Shown here in pieces: positions 1 to 11,448 of a stretch of 64,000 nt of DNA. Positions within the stretch are counted from its first letter, which is position 1, and each line of letters begins with the position of its first letter. Origin of the DNA: Notolepis coatsorum (Eukaryota; Chordata; Actinopteri; Aulopiformes; Paralepididae). Below the pieces are notes generated by a model that saw only the letters and a program-made list of their open reading frames with translations, did not search any database and was not told the DNA's origin. A program made the translations under genes and the position numbers. Where the stretch lies: the NCBI GenBank assembly GCA_963971535.1, contig OZ020589.1, positions 49,638,692-49,702,691 of the forward strand, read 5' to 3'.

Positions 1-330
1 GTTCAGTTGTGGCCATTAGTAGAGATATTGGATGGGAACCTCACCAACCATCAGACATAAATGTCAAATTATTGGGCTTTGGAATTGACTTGTGAAGATG
101 TCTGATCAGAGACTCACTCAAATATATATTTAATTTGGACATTTCGCATGGTCATCCCTGGGTTAATGGTCCTTATTTTATTTGACCATTTTCCAGAACA
201 GGTTATTGTGTGATATTCTATACTGTTGATATATGATATAAACAAACAATATGAACTTATTCTCTTATGTGAATGTAATTTAAACAAAAGACAAGGATGT
301 GCACAGATACAGTATGTTCAGGAACATTAC

Positions 331-715
331 CACTAGCCCACGAGACCGGCAGGTTTAATGCCACCCCGGAGGAGGACAGAATTTGTTTGGTGTGTGACTA
401 GTGTAGACGAAATTGAGAATGAGGTACATTTTTTGTTTTACTGTCCCGTCTATAGGGATGTATATTTCAGTAAAATGTCCTCCATATATGTCGATTTGTT
501 TGTTTTTGGAACTTTTTTTTAACAAATTTGAATTGCCAAGCTTGGGAGAGAAGGGAGAATATTTAGTTTAAGACCGAGCTGTATAATAATCTGTTATTCT
601 GTAATGACATTAATGTAATGTAATAATGGAACACTGCAACAGTATTTTTGGTGTCTTATAAACCATGAGGGTTGGGCACTTTGTGTGTATGAGACGAAAA
701 TAAAAGAATCATACT
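331..715 (+). mobile_element. 3' end of a decayed non-LTR retrotransposon (LINE)
   Basis: Plus-strand codons from about 351 encode a C-x2-C, acidic stretch, HFLF, C pattern like the Cys/His knuckle at the extreme C-terminus of L1-type ORF2 proteins. The reading frame shifts by one base and meets stops near 405, so it is dead. The following A/T-rich tail with AATAAA-like words near 700 fits a LINE 3' UTR. The clade cannot be assigned from this short piece. Confidence 0.5.
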
Positions 716-822
716 TTTATACTGATACTGTATATGGCAGACCTGGGCATTGTACGGCCCGCGGGCCGCATCCGGCCCGCGGGATGATTCTGACCGGCCC
801 GCGAAAGATTACATGATAATAA

Positions 823-853
<31 letters not shown>

Positions 854-884
854 TTTTTTTTCATGTCAACGTTCACACGCACAA

Positions 885-1103
885 TATACACTTAGGAGAC
901 ATGCTCAGAAGATGTTGGTTCTCTTTGGATCCACCTACATATGTGAACAGACATTCTCAGTCATGACGTTTACCAAGTCCAGGTACAGATCCTCTCTCAC
1001 TGATGAACATCTGGCAGCTGTGCTTCGCATCTCCACCTCAGACATGCAACCTGACTTTGATGGACTTGTTAAAGCTCAACAGAGACTGGATTTCTCACAC
1101 TGA
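885..1103 (+). pseudogene. hAT transposase C-terminal fragment
   Basis: This frame gives about 70 residues ending in a stop at 1103. It contains the signature of the C-terminal hAT dimerisation domain: an FGSTYICEQTFS core, then KSRYRSSLTDEHL and an LRISTS segment. Similar sequence is found in GTF2IRD2/EPM2AIP1-like hAT-derived proteins. Everything upstream of this domain is missing and replaced by poly-T and G/C-rich terminal sequence. It lies inside the hAT ends and cannot encode an active transposase. Confidence 0.75.
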
Positions 1104-1780
1104 ATGAAACAAAAAAGAACTGAAGAACACTAAAATGTGGAAATATAACAAGTGAAATGGGACACTTGATATTTTTTTTTCTTAAATGTTTAATATAGGC
1201 ATGTAAAGTAAAAAAGGCTACAAAACTGGGACACTTTTCTTTACACAGTTCAGTGACTTGGTTATTTTTGCTATAAGATGATGTGATGTCTTTAGAAAGC
1301 TAAGAAAATCCTTGTTTCAATAGTATATGAAACTCAAAATGCCCTTTGTTATTAATGTTTCACATTTAGTTTATCATTTTGGAAATAAATTCTATTTGAA
1401 TAAATTATATTTTTGAAAGCTAACCTCACCTTTTAACACTTTGGGTGCCGGCCAAAAATCCGGAAAATGACTGTGGGTTGCCAGGATTCCTGGACGATTC
1501 TAGCATATCTCATGATCTTAGCGGAGCTATTTCTATATTTTATATTATAACTATGGGGAAATGGTTGGGCTCATTTGAAGACGACAAGTTGATGTACACA
1601 ATGCAAAAAACCGTTTGTTTCTGCATGTCTTCGTTCGTTCACAATTACAAGTTAAAAAACGTCAACAAAAGATAAAAGTGGAGGTAAATTATTTAGAACA
1701 GAAGTTACAGGCACTTTTATGAAAGGTGTGCCGGCGGGGTGATAATAGGTACTGAACGTGTTATAAAGCAATTTAGACTG

Positions 1781-2971
1781 GGATGGATGGATGGATGGTT
1801 TGATTGATTGATTGTTTGACAGATTGTTTTATTGGTTTGATTGATAGAATGTTTTATTGTTTTGTTGATAGTTTGATTCATAGATTGATTTGTTTGATTG
1901 ATTGATTACTTTGTTGGTCATTTGATTGATAGAATGTTTGATTGTTTTGTTGATAGTTTGATTCATAGATTGATTTGTTTGATTGATTGATTACTTTGTT
2001 GGTCATTTGATTGATAGAATGTTTGATTGTTTTGTTGATAGTTTGATTCATAGATTGATTTGTTTGATTGATTGATTACTTTGTTGGTCATTTGATTGAT
2101 AGAATGTTTGATTGTTTTGTTGATAGTTTGCTTGATAGAATGTTTGATTGTTTTGTTGATAGTTTGATTCATAGATTGATTTGTTTGATTGATTGATTAC
2201 TTTGTTGGTAATTTGCTTGATAGAATGTTTGATTGTTTTGTTGATAGTTTGATTCATAGATTGATTGGTTTGATTGATTGATTACTTTGTTGGTCATTTG
2301 ATTGATAGAATGTTTGATTGTTTTGTTGATAGTTTGATTCATAGATTGATTTGTTTGATTGATTGATTACTTTGTTGGTCATTTGATTGATAGAATGTTT
2401 GATTGTTTTGTTGATAGTTTGCTTGATAGAATGTTTGATTGTTTTGTTGATAGTTTGATTCATAGATTGATTGGTTTGATTGATTGATTACTTTGTTGGT
2501 CATTTGATTGATAGAATGTTTGATTGTTTTGTTGATAGTTTGATTCATAGATTGATTGGTTTGATTGATTGATTACTTTGTTGGTCATTTGATTGATAGA
2601 ATGTTTGATTGTTTTGTTGATAGTTTGATTCATAGATTGATTTGTTTGATTGATTGATTACTTTGTTGGTCATTTGATTGATAGAATGTTTGATTGTTTT
2701 GTTGGTAATTTGCTTGATAGAATGTTTTATTGTTTTGTTGATAGTTTGATTCATAGATTGATTGGTTTGATTGATTGATTACTTTGTTGGTCATTTGATT
2801 GATAGAATGTTTGATTGTTTTGTTGATAGTTTGATTCATAGATTGATTTGTTTGATTGATTACTTTGTTGGTCATTTGCTTGATAGAATGTTTGATTGTT
2901 TTGTTGATAGTTTGATTCATAGATTGATTTGTTTGATTGATTGATTACTTTGTTGGTCATTTGATTGATAT
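1781..2971. repeat. 85-bp satellite with higher-order structure
   Basis: GATTGATT-rich tandem array of a roughly 85-bp unit (key words TTGATTCATAGATTG and CTTTGTTGGTCATTTG). Some units carry an extra 36-bp partial duplication, making about 121 bp. The order 85+85+121 recurs with a period near 291 bp, a small higher-order repeat. Minus-strand ORFs of 69 aa in it only mirror the repeat. The array lies inside the piggyBac, between its left end and the transposase gene. Confidence 0.9.
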
Positions 2972-3137
2972 GCCTGGCGCTAATGAACAAGTAAGTTTTA
3001 TAACTACTGGTGTAGGTCCAGACAACATTATTATAAAATACAGAATACTTTACAATGCAAAAAACTTGAAACTTTGATGCCATGAACATTTTTATTGTAA
3101 AATATGTTCAATAAACTGGGTGACAAGTCATCAGTAC

Positions 3138-4808
3138 CAACCATTGTTGCTGTGCATTATATGCTGGTAACATTCACAGTATAGGATTATGGTAATTTAC
3201 CAAGACAATACCTTATAAAAAGTGAACACTGGAGGATAATCAACCATTGTTTCAGTGCATTTAGGAGTTTGTTGGTAACATTCACAGTATAGGATTATGG
3301 TAATTTACCAATACAATACCTTATAAAAAGTGAACACTGGAGGATAATCAACCATTGTTTCAGTGCATTTAGGAGTTTGTTGGTAACATTCACAGTATAG
3401 GATTATGGTAATTTACCAAGACAATACCTTATAAAAAGTGAACACTGTGATGATAACCAACCATTGTTTCAGTGCATTTAGGAGTTTGTTGGTAACATTC
3501 ACAGTATAGGATTATGGTAATTTACCAAGACAATACCTTATAAAAAGTGAACACTGGAGGATAATCAACCATTGTTTCAGTGCATTTAGGAGTTTGTTGG
3601 TAACATTCACAGTATAGGATTATGGTAATTTACCAAGACAATACCTTATAAAAAGTGAACACTGGAGGATAATCAACCATTGTTTCAGTGCATTTAGGAG
3701 TTTGTTGGTAACATTCACAGTATAGGATTATGGTAATTTACCAATACAATACCTTATAAAAAGTGAACACTGGAGGATAATCAACCATTGTTTCAGTGCA
3801 TTTAGGAGTTTGTTGGTAACATTCACAGTATAGGATTATGGTAATTTACCAAGACAATACCTTATAAAAAGTGAACACTGGCTGATGATAACCAACCATT
3901 GTGTCAGTGCATTTAGGAGTTTGTTGGTAACATTCACAGTATAGGATTATGGTAATTTACAAAGACAATACCTTATAAAAAGTGAACACTGGAGGATAAC
4001 CAACCATTGTTTCAGTGCATTTAGGAGTTTGTTGGTAACATTCACAGTATAGGATTATGGTAATTTACCAAGACAATACCTTATAAAAAGTGAACACTGG
4101 AGGATAATCAACCATTGTTTCAGTGCATTTAGGAGTTTGTTGGTAACATTCACAGTATAGGATTATGGTAATTTACCAAGACAATACCTTATAAAAAGTG
4201 AACACTGGAGGATAATCAACCATTGTTTCAGTGCATTTAGGAGTTTGTTGGTAACATTCACAGTATAGGATTATGGTAATTTACCAAGACAATACCTTAT
4301 AAAAAGTGAACACTGTGATGATAACCAACCATTGTTTCAGTGCATTTAGGAGTTTGTTGGTAACATTCACAGTATAGGATTATGGTAATTTACCAAGACA
4401 ATACCTTATAAAAAGTGAACACTGTGATGATAACCAACCATTGTTTCAGTGCATTTAGGAGTTTGTTGGTAACATTCACAGTATAGGATTATGGTAATTT
4501 ACCAAGACAATACCTTATAAAAAGTGAACACTGTGATGATAACCAACCATTGTTTCAGTGCATTTAGGAGTTTGTTGGTAACATTCACAGTATAGGATTA
4601 TGGTAATTTACCAAGACAATACCTTATAAAAAGTGAACACTGGCTGATGATAACCAACCATTGTGTCAGTGCATTTAGGAGTTTGTTGGTAACATTCACA
4701 GTATAGGATTATGGTAATTTACAAAGACAATACCTTATAAAAAGTGAACACTGGAGGATAACCAACCATTGTTTCAGTGCATTTAGAAGTTTGCTGGTAA
4801 CATTCACG
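3138..4808. repeat. ~108-bp satellite, about 15 copies
   Basis: Tandem copies of a 108-111-bp unit containing AGGAGTTTGTTGGTAACATT and ACAATACCTTATAAAAAGTG. Variants differ mainly at the junction word (GGAGGATAATC, GTGATGATAACC or GGCTGATGATAACC), and blocks of the same variant cluster, which suggests unequal exchange. It lies inside the piggyBac and contains no gene. Confidence 0.92.
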
Positions 4809-5457
4809 TCACATGAACTACAGGGCATATCTTACTTGGTCTCTCGCATCGATGACTGCATTGTCCATTGATAAATGGATGAAGCGCCAGATGATCTGTG
4901 GACCAAAAAATATCCAATACATGCTTCCAAAGTATATAAATAATAGGCCAATGGACTGCATTAGAAAAGTGTGGTATGTTACCTACAGTATATACTTTTT
5001 TAAACTGGGTGACTGTCAGCAACCATTGGTTCTGTGCAAACGGTAAAAATGAGGGGGGAAAAAGATAAATAAAAAAAAACTATATACACACACAATGCAA
5101 ATTATGAATGGAGTCGATACAGCTAGATCGCTAACATAACGTCTCATCTGCAAGTGGTCCAAACATGCCTATGCAATATCGACAACCGTGGCCCAAATAC
5201 ATGTGTTCAACGCATTTGTCTTGTACAGAAAACAGTGCAACTACCCATACACTATACTATACTATACTATACTACAATATACTATACTATACTATACTAC
5301 ACTATACTATACTACACTCAGCTAGCTATACTATGTACCGGTACACATGGTTCTGTCTGTATCACACAATGATGGATTATTTAGAAGTAATCTGTACTTC
5401 TGTGTGCCGGATTATTTAGAAGTAGTCTGTACTTCTGTATGACAACTAATAAAGAAA
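4809..5457. other. piggyBac 3' flank of the transposase, with (ACTAT)n
   Basis: Downstream of the transposase stop (the gene is on the minus strand). It holds an ACTAT microsatellite at about 5251-5315 and a short direct repeat based on TTATTTAGAAGTA at 5383-5445. No other coding signal was seen. Confidence 0.6.
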
Positions 5458-7133
5458 CTATTTAGAGAAATCCCTCTTTGTGTGGTACAGAGCGAAGCAT
5501 TTGTCACGATGCAGGGGGACTTTGCACGATGTGCAAAAATATCTGGTCTCACTCCTGATGCCACGCCTACTGCAGACACGACATTTCCTACACGGTAGCT
5601 TTCTCTTCGGGGTGGCTTTGTATGCAACCATTACATGCTTCACAAAGCCACCCACTAATCTGCTCTGCGGGTCCCCCAGTGGGGCCCTAGGGTCGACACG
5701 CCCCACCTGCTCAGCCCCTGCCTCCTCCTCATCCCCACCCCCTGCCTCCTCCCCTGCCTCCTCCCCTGCCTCCGCCTCCGCCTCCATCTCCGCTGTCACC
5801 CCAGGAATCTTCTTCTCCTTACCGTCTGTGTAGGTCCGCGCCACAGCCCTGGTGAACCGGAAGAGGTTGGAGTAATGCCCTTGTGGGTGCTTTTTTTTGT
5901 ACAAGACAAACGCGTTGAAGATACATATTTGGATCAGATACATCACAAACTTTTTGGTCCACTTTCCAGTCTTACGTGTAACCGGATAGTACGATATATT
6001 TTGATCCAGCTGATCGACGCCGTTCATGAATTTATTGTACTCCAGGATTGATGTTGGCTTGAGCATCTCCACCCTCAGCGCTTTGCCCTTCTTCTGCTTC
6101 TTCCACACCATCGCCTTTTCCATAGTGTCCTCGTGGAAGCTGCTGATGGTCTTCACGATTCTCTTATCGCGCCATGCCACGATCAGGACCTCCTTGTTGT
6201 TGACCGCAATGCGCTCCCCCACACCGATGTCACGTTTGGTAATGTTCTTGATGATGGCTGGCTCGCCCCGGTGCTTCCTGAGGGTACCACAGACGTCGGT
6301 CCTCAACTGTCGGAGCCTGGCTGACATACGTACCGAGTTGTAGAAGTTGTCCATGTAGAGCGTATAGCCGGCCCCAGACAGACGTCCAAGCAGACCGACG
6401 ACCGTGTCCCCCAGGATCGAGCCTTCCCGACAATATGGCTTAAATGAAAAGCAATATCCTGTGCGTGATTCGCACAGGAAGTAGGACTTGATGCCATAGC
6501 GGGTGGGCTTGTTGGGGTTGTAGACCCGGAAGGTCAGGCGGCCTCGCCATGCCATCACCCCCTCGTCAATGGCGAGCTCGCGTTCAGGCTGGTACAGCTC
6601 CTTGCACCTCGTGTTTACATGGTCGACTACAGGGCGTACTTTGCACAATTTGTCTCTAACCTCCAGGGAAGTATTGTCCGCAAAGTGGAGGAATCGCCAG
6701 ATCAATTGGAACCTGTTGCGTGGCATGGTATCAGAGTAGTACGGTGTGTACATCATGTCGTCAGTGGTCCACATCTGGTCCACGCGAGGCTTCCGCAGGA
6801 CACTGCTAAGGAAATGGAGTCCGAGGAACTTCTTCAGCTCCTTCAATGTGAGGGGCTTCCAAAGCAGTGCCCTGCTACTGGTTAGCGTGGGGTCCAGCCG
6901 GGCAATGGACTGCTCAGCGTAGAGGTTGGACTGGGCAACAATAGAGTTCAGAAAAGCATCTGTCAGGAACAGATCCATCCATTTCGCAGGCCGGTAAGAT
7001 CTGAGTGCCTTGGCGTCCTGGAGCAACCCCGGTTGGGCTGTGAAGGGGATCCTTTGAGGCACCCAGCCCTCACGAGACCAGGCATTCTCCTCTTCCTGAC
7101 GGATCGCAGCCCTGCTCTTCGCTCCTCCACGAC
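5458..7133 (-). CDS. Last exon: catalytic core and Cys-rich C-terminus
   Basis: The acceptor AG is at 7135-7134, immediately before GTCGTGGAG; the stop is at 5458. There is no ATG at the start of the open frame, so it must be entered by splicing. The exon encodes about 558 residues holding all three catalytic aspartates. Near the C-terminus the pairs CRKC, CSRRG and CTSC followed by HRDKC form the cross-braced zinc-binding domain typical of piggyBac C-termini. The antisense open frame at 5480-5833 is a shadow of its acidic Ala/Gly linker. Confidence 0.9.
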
Positions 7134-9438
7134 CTGTCAATTATACAAATATACTATAACACCCCTACTGTAGACATTCATATGCCACGTAGTTACAAAC
7201 TGTGTGAGTGAATGAGTGAGTGTGTGTGGGGTTCAGATGTCAGAGCTGGACGTGGTGTGGGGGTCAGAGGTCAGAGCTGGAAGTGGTGTGCAGAGTGAGG
7301 CCAACTTACCGCTCTTAGATGTGCGTTTCCGCCCTGCAACAGGTTCCGGCATGTCCAGACTAGCATCCAGTTCTAGAATCACATGATGTAATACATTACA
7401 CTAGGGCAACGCATTGTCATTGTATTTACCACCATCACCACCAGACCAGGCCCTGCAGCAGCCAGTCACCACCAGGCCCAGGCCCTGCAGCAGCCAGTCA
7501 CCACCAGGCCCAGGCCCTGCAGCAGCCAGTCACCACCAGGCCCAGGCTCTAGCAGCAGCCAGTCACCACCAGGCCCAGGCTCTAGCAGCAGCCAGCTACC
7601 ACCAGGCCCAGGCTCTAGCAGCAGCCAGTCACCACCATGTACAATTACCTGCAGGAGTAGAATGTGATCCTATGTCGTTGCCAGTCTCAGCGTCACTATC
7701 TGCAGGGTCTGCGCCAGAATCTGAATTGGATTAAATTCATTCAGTAAGTAAGTCTCACAAAACACAATAGTAATACATTTACACATACATAAATGTAGTT
7801 AGTACATACCCAAGCATGTTGGTGTATTGGCCCCGGATTCGGTTTCGGAGTGTTCTGCTGTGTGAACACAAAATAAATCAGCGGCCATCAAAGCATGTAC
7901 ATGTGTGTGTGTTGTAATCAATGGAATTTTACATATGCTACACAACCATGCATTTAAATATAGGCCTCGCCATGTGTCCATGCCATTGTGTATGTGTGTG
8001 CTGTAATCAATGGAATTTGCATATAGAGGCCTCACCATGTACTGCGAAGTTCAAAGGTGTTGGAGAGGATGCATGTCTTTTGATCTTGTGTGTGTGTGTG
8101 TGTACACACACTGCACACACACACACACACATACACACACACATCAAATGGCATGGGGTGAGGCATCTACACACACACACACACACACATCCATGTAACT
8201 AAATGTAGTGGCCTGTACATGCCTACTATATCTTGATTTGAACATGCACAAAACAATATTCACATTGCAACATACCAATTACCACGTCGACCACCACCAC
8301 CACGTCGTATCATGCCCAGCATGCAACTATTATCACTTACATGATAGCTACACACTTCAAAGAGCCACTTCAAAGGGCGTGCACATGCACACACACACAC
8401 ACACACGCACACAAGACAACCTAACTGTAGCACATGGTAGCGTGGCCTGTACTGCATGCCTACTATATCCTATATCATTCAACTATCGATTTGAACATGC
8501 ACAAAACAATATTCACATTGCAACATACCAATTACCACGTCGACCACCACCACCACGTCGTATCATGCCCAGCATGCAACTATTATCACTTACATGATAG
8601 CTACACACTTCAAAGAGCCACTTCAAAGGGCGTGCACATGCACACACACACACACACACGCACACAAGACAACCTAACTGTAGCACATGGTAGCGTGGCC
8701 TGTACTGCATGCCTACTATATCCTATATCATTCAACTATTGATTTGAACATGCACAAAACAATATTCACATTGCAACATACCAATTACCACGTCGACCAC
8801 CACCACCACGTCGTATCATGCCCAGCATGCAACTATTATCACTTACATGATAGCTACACACTTCAAAGAGCCACTTCAAAGGGCGTGCACATGCACACAC
8901 ACACACACACACACGCACACAAGACAACCTAACTGTAGCACATGGTCGCGTGGCCTGTACTCTACATCCCTACTATATCCTATATCATTCAACTATCGAT
9001 TTGAACATGCACAAAACAATATTCACATTGCATTAGTAAACATGACGTACCGTTGCCCCGTCGACCACCACCGTGTCCGACTCCCACGTCTGAATCGTGC
9101 GATGAATCAGACTCATACCTCCGACCCAAGCCGAGATCATCGTCAGATGATTCCGGAGCTAGAATATAATAAATGCATATCAGCGTTAGGTTTGGCAAAC
9201 TAACGTTACATAGTCACAGAATAAGCGGTAGGTAAATCATCAAATACACGTTTCACACACACACAATCACATGCATATCGCCGGCGTTGGTTTGTCGAAC
9301 TAACGTTACATAGACAGTCACAGTATGTAAATCATCAAATACACGTTTCACACACACACACAATCACATGCATATCGCCGTTGGTTTGTCGAACTAACGT
9401 TACATAGTCACAGTATGTAAATCATCAAATACACGTTT

Positions 9439-9470
<32 letters not shown>

Positions 9471-9810
9471 AGACCGTGTAATTACCTGGTGGTTCCCAAT
9501 CGGCGCTCCCATCAGATTCGTGGGCGGTCGAATCGCTGTCCCCTGACTCGCATGAAGAAGCTATGACCACAGCGGCAGCCTTCCTCTTCCTCGAACTGCG
9601 TCGGGTAGAGCCGCTCCCGGTCCCGGGGAGAGACGCGTTACTGGGCCCAGCAACGGTCTCACGGCTCTCTCCGATCGGAGCTACCAAAGACGTTGGTGCT
9701 GTTGGTGCTGCTGCTGCTTGAACAACCGCGGGTCCAAACGCCAGCTTCGTCTGAACAAAGCGACCCGCCGCCGGATTGTCCCCTCGCTTTCCTACACTAC
9801 GTCTCTTCAT
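5458..9810 (-). CDS. piggyBac transposase, six-exon gene, 763 aa
   Basis: The protein cuts and pastes the surrounding element at TTAA. Exons on the minus strand: 9810-9486, 9158-9051, 7857-7810, 7720-7649, 7372-7310, 7133-5458. Every junction has GT donor and AG acceptor, all five introns are phase 1, and the total (2292 nt) is a whole number of codons with no internal stop. The N-terminus starts MKRRSVGKRG and is basic, then Ser/Asp/Glu-rich across the small exons. The DDE_Tnp_1_7 core is in the last exon: catalytic Asp about 395 (AIDEG), 467 (YMDNF) and 579 (GVDQLDQ). An Asp/Glu-Ala-Gly linker and a C-terminal Cys-rich zinc domain follow. A TATAAAA lies about 310 bp upstream of the ATG. The gene appears intact; splicing is inferred from signals and phase only. 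Confidence 0.85.
7432..7640. repeat. 32-33-bp minisatellite in a transposase intron
   Basis: About six copies of a unit containing CACCACCAGGCCCAGG and CAGCAGCCAGT, inside the intron between exons 7720-7649 and 7372-7310. The plus-strand open frame over it is Pro/Gln-rich repeat translation, not a gene. Confidence 0.85.
8075..8195. repeat. (TG)n/(CA)n microsatellites in a piggyBac intron
   Basis: Runs of TG at 8090-8102 and CA at 8103-8190 in the long intron between exons 9158-9051 and 7857-7810. Short His/Thr ORFs here are repeat translation. Confidence 0.85.
8205..9050. repeat. 253-257-bp tandem repeat copying the edge of a transposase exon
   Basis: Copies start near 8235, 8488, 8741 and 8998 (period 253, 253, 257). 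On the minus strand each contains a GGTGGTGG-TCGACG segment plus the intron start, matching the last ~30 bases and donor side of exon 9158-9051. The copies look like tandem duplications of that exon end plus intron. In the phase-1 frame the copies meet a stop, so they are probably not used as coding exons. Confidence 0.75.
9172..9470. repeat. ~85-bp tandem repeat and (AT)n
   Basis: Three copies of a unit with CTAACGTTACATAGTCACAG and CATCAAATACACGTTTCAC, each followed by a CA run, ending in an AT run at 9449-9470. Lies in the first intron of the piggyBac gene. Confidence 0.8.
9486..9810 (-). CDS. First coding exon of the piggyBac transposase
   Basis: Starts at ATG 9810 and ends in phase 1 at a GTAATT donor (GT at 9485-9484). 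It encodes about 108 residues: a basic start with KLAFG, an Ala/Pro/Thr-rich stretch, an RRSSRKRKAAA basic cluster that could be a nuclear localisation signal, then a Ser/Asp/Glu-rich run ending DWEPP. The Ser/Asp/Glu character continues in the small downstream exons, supporting the join. Confidence 0.75.
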
Positions 9811-10020
9811 ACTGATCTAAATGAAACTACTAACTGATCAAACTACTATTACTACTACTGAAATATACTACCTAGACTACACACTAATCCCTCGAATAGT
9901 ACTACTACTTAGCACGACTAAGTACTTTCTAAAGCACAGCTGAAACCTTACAATTAGTCTGATACTACCACTATACTGTATAACACTATAAATATAGACT
10001 ATAGGCTGATCTCAATTCAA

Positions 10021-10085
10021 ATCTCTCTCTCAATCTCTCTCTCTCTCTCTCTATCGCTCTATCTATCTCTCTCTCTCTCTCTCTC
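10021..10085. repeat. (CT)n microsatellite
   Basis: CT-rich simple repeat between the putative piggyBac TATA box and its start codon. Confidence 0.9.
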
Positions 10086-10121
10086 CTCCAAAACCTCGTA
10101 GATTCTGGGATCGCGCTAACG

Positions 10122-10128
10122 TTTTATA
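10122..10128 (-). promoter_or_regulatory. TATA box of the piggyBac gene
   Basis: TATAAAA on the minus strand, about 310 bp upstream of the start codon at 9810 and inside the element. A CCAAT/ATTGG pair lies further upstream near 10140-10170 and CT-rich runs downstream at 10021-10085. Inferred from motif and position only. Confidence 0.45.
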
Positions 10129-10606
10129 CCTGTGGTTACATTGGCCAGGTATGCTGGCCAATCAAATGCCAGATTCATTGTGGGGTACAATATTCCCCCT
10201 ATTGTGATAGTGTTAGAAAATAGGGGGACACTGCCACCTAGTGAAATTTGAGAGGAAATGCAGTTTCCGGTTAAAATTTTCTTCCAAAAGCTCGGCGGTG
10301 AAGTTCAGACGGGGAAAATCGAAAAAAGATGTAAACAGATCAAAGACGCTGTACAGCGTCCTCGGCACCTTGAGCATGGCCGGGAAAGACGCTGTAAAGC
10401 GTTTCCCGGCACCCAAAGTGTTAATTGCCAAATAATAACATACACTCTTACCAGGGGTCAAAACAATGCCATTTACTGCTTTTTATATAGAAATAAAATG
10501 TATATTATGCATAATTGAGTTTGGAATTTTGGCCCGGCCCCCCAACATATTTTCAGTTGCTCATTCGGCTCCCCGGGAAAAATAATTGCCCACCCCTGGT
10601 ATATGG

Positions 10607-11026
10607 GCTACCCTGACAAGGTGTATCATATCAAGCTGAATTGCTGGAGTCTTCTATTTCCGAATGAGTCTATTACCTACACTAGTTTATTATTGAATAT
10701 GGTCCTTTGCTTTATTTATATCAATGCATCACTATAGGCTTATACAACCGTGTGTAATATTTTTTTTTACCAAATATATTCACACCGGGCTACACATTAT
10801 GGATTAATACCCTTACCAATGTCATTAAATAGATGGATATCTTGATGGCAGAGGCGATATTGGATGTGTGGGACCTTAAAAATAATAGTATGTAATCTGC
10901 GATATTGACAGTAGAACTCCTGTACAAACTTGGCAATTAATTATTGATGGACATACTGTATAGCATGAGTCCAGTACGAGGTACAGTATGGTAGAAAATA
11001 TATAGTTTTCAGGCTCCTTCAGTCTT

Positions 11027-11030
<4 letters not shown>
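10607..11030. other. Unassigned sequence
   Basis: A/T-rich sequence between the hAT target duplication and a CT microsatellite. No coding pattern or recognisable repeat was seen. Confidence 0.5.

Positions 11031-11033
<3 letters not shown>

Positions 11034-11117
<84 letters not shown>
11034..11117. repeat. (CT)n microsatellite
   Basis: About 42 uninterrupted CT dinucleotides. Confidence 0.97.
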
Positions 11118-11120
<3 letters not shown>

Positions 11121-11307
11121 CTCTTGTCATGTCAGGTGCAGAATGCAGCTGTGATGCTGTCAGTGGAGCAGCTGATTGACGTCTGTGGGGCAATTACGTC
11201 AGTAATATAACCCCGCCCCAGATGTCATGAAGCTGCCAGATCGTAACTTCGTATTTCCCAGTTAGTCATGTTATTCTGCTCTCTCTCGTATTGTTCTTTA
11301 GTCCATT

Positions 11308-11448
11308 GTGGCAGATTTTTGGCTGCTTTTGTTTTTATCCAAAGCACTTTACAATTTGTTCCTCACATTTGACCCATTCACTCACACATTCACACACCGA
11401 CGGCGGAGGCAACCATGCAAGGTGCCAACCTGCTCATCGGGAGCAATT
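11308..11448 (-). mobile_element. tRNA-derived SINE, 3' part only
   Basis: Matches the tail of the fuller copy at 30206-30466: a TTTACAATTTGTTCCTCACA block, the CATTCACACACCGACGGCGG block and CATCGGGAGCAATT. It stops at GAGCAATT, where LTR-like sequence begins. Confidence 0.7.

Larger units (their letters stand above)
1437..10420 (-). mobile_element. Complete ~9-kb piggyBac transposon
   Basis: The ends are inverted copies of CACTTTGGGTGCCGG (left 1437-1451, right read from 10420 on the minus strand). Each is bounded by TTAA (1433-1436 and 10421-10424), the piggyBac target site. Subterminal palindromic words based on GACGCTGTACAGCGTC and TTTCCCGGC lie at 10345-10410. Inside, on the minus strand, is a spliced transposase gene (9810 to 5458) with no interrupting stop. 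The 1.2-kb and 1.7-kb satellite arrays at 1781-4808 make it unusually long. It sits in a hAT remnant, so it is younger than that hAT. Confidence 0.9.
738..10598 (+). mobile_element. hAT element remnant, split by a nested piggyBac
   Basis: The left end reads CAGACCTGGGCA at 738; the right end, read from the minus strand at 10598, is CAGGGGTGGGCA. The 8 bases outside each end are identical: GTATATGG at 730-737 and 10599-10606, the 8-bp target duplication expected of hAT. Without the nested piggyBac (1437-10420 plus one TTAA) the hAT is only about 0.87 kb and keeps just the C-terminal part of a transposase, so it is an internally deleted, non-autonomous copy. A G/C-rich stretch follows the left end and a poly-T run lies at 823-861. 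Confidence 0.85.

Noticed and set aside
1963-3089. Series of 69-112-aa minus-strand ORFs rich in Asn, Gln and Ile
   Set aside because: They repeat with the 85/291-bp satellite period and have no gene features.
3138-4808. CRISPR-like array
   Set aside because: Units are contiguous tandem copies with no unique spacers, and the genome is eukaryotic.
5480-5833. 117-aa plus-strand ORF
   Set aside because: Antisense shadow of the acidic Ala/Gly linker of the piggyBac transposase.
7414-7734. 106-aa Pro/Gln/His ORF
   Set aside because: Reads through the intronic minisatellite antisense to an exon of the transposase.
8208-8932. His/Thr-rich ORFs of 81-129 aa
   Set aside because: Translation of the 253-bp tandem repeat and CA runs in a piggyBac intron.
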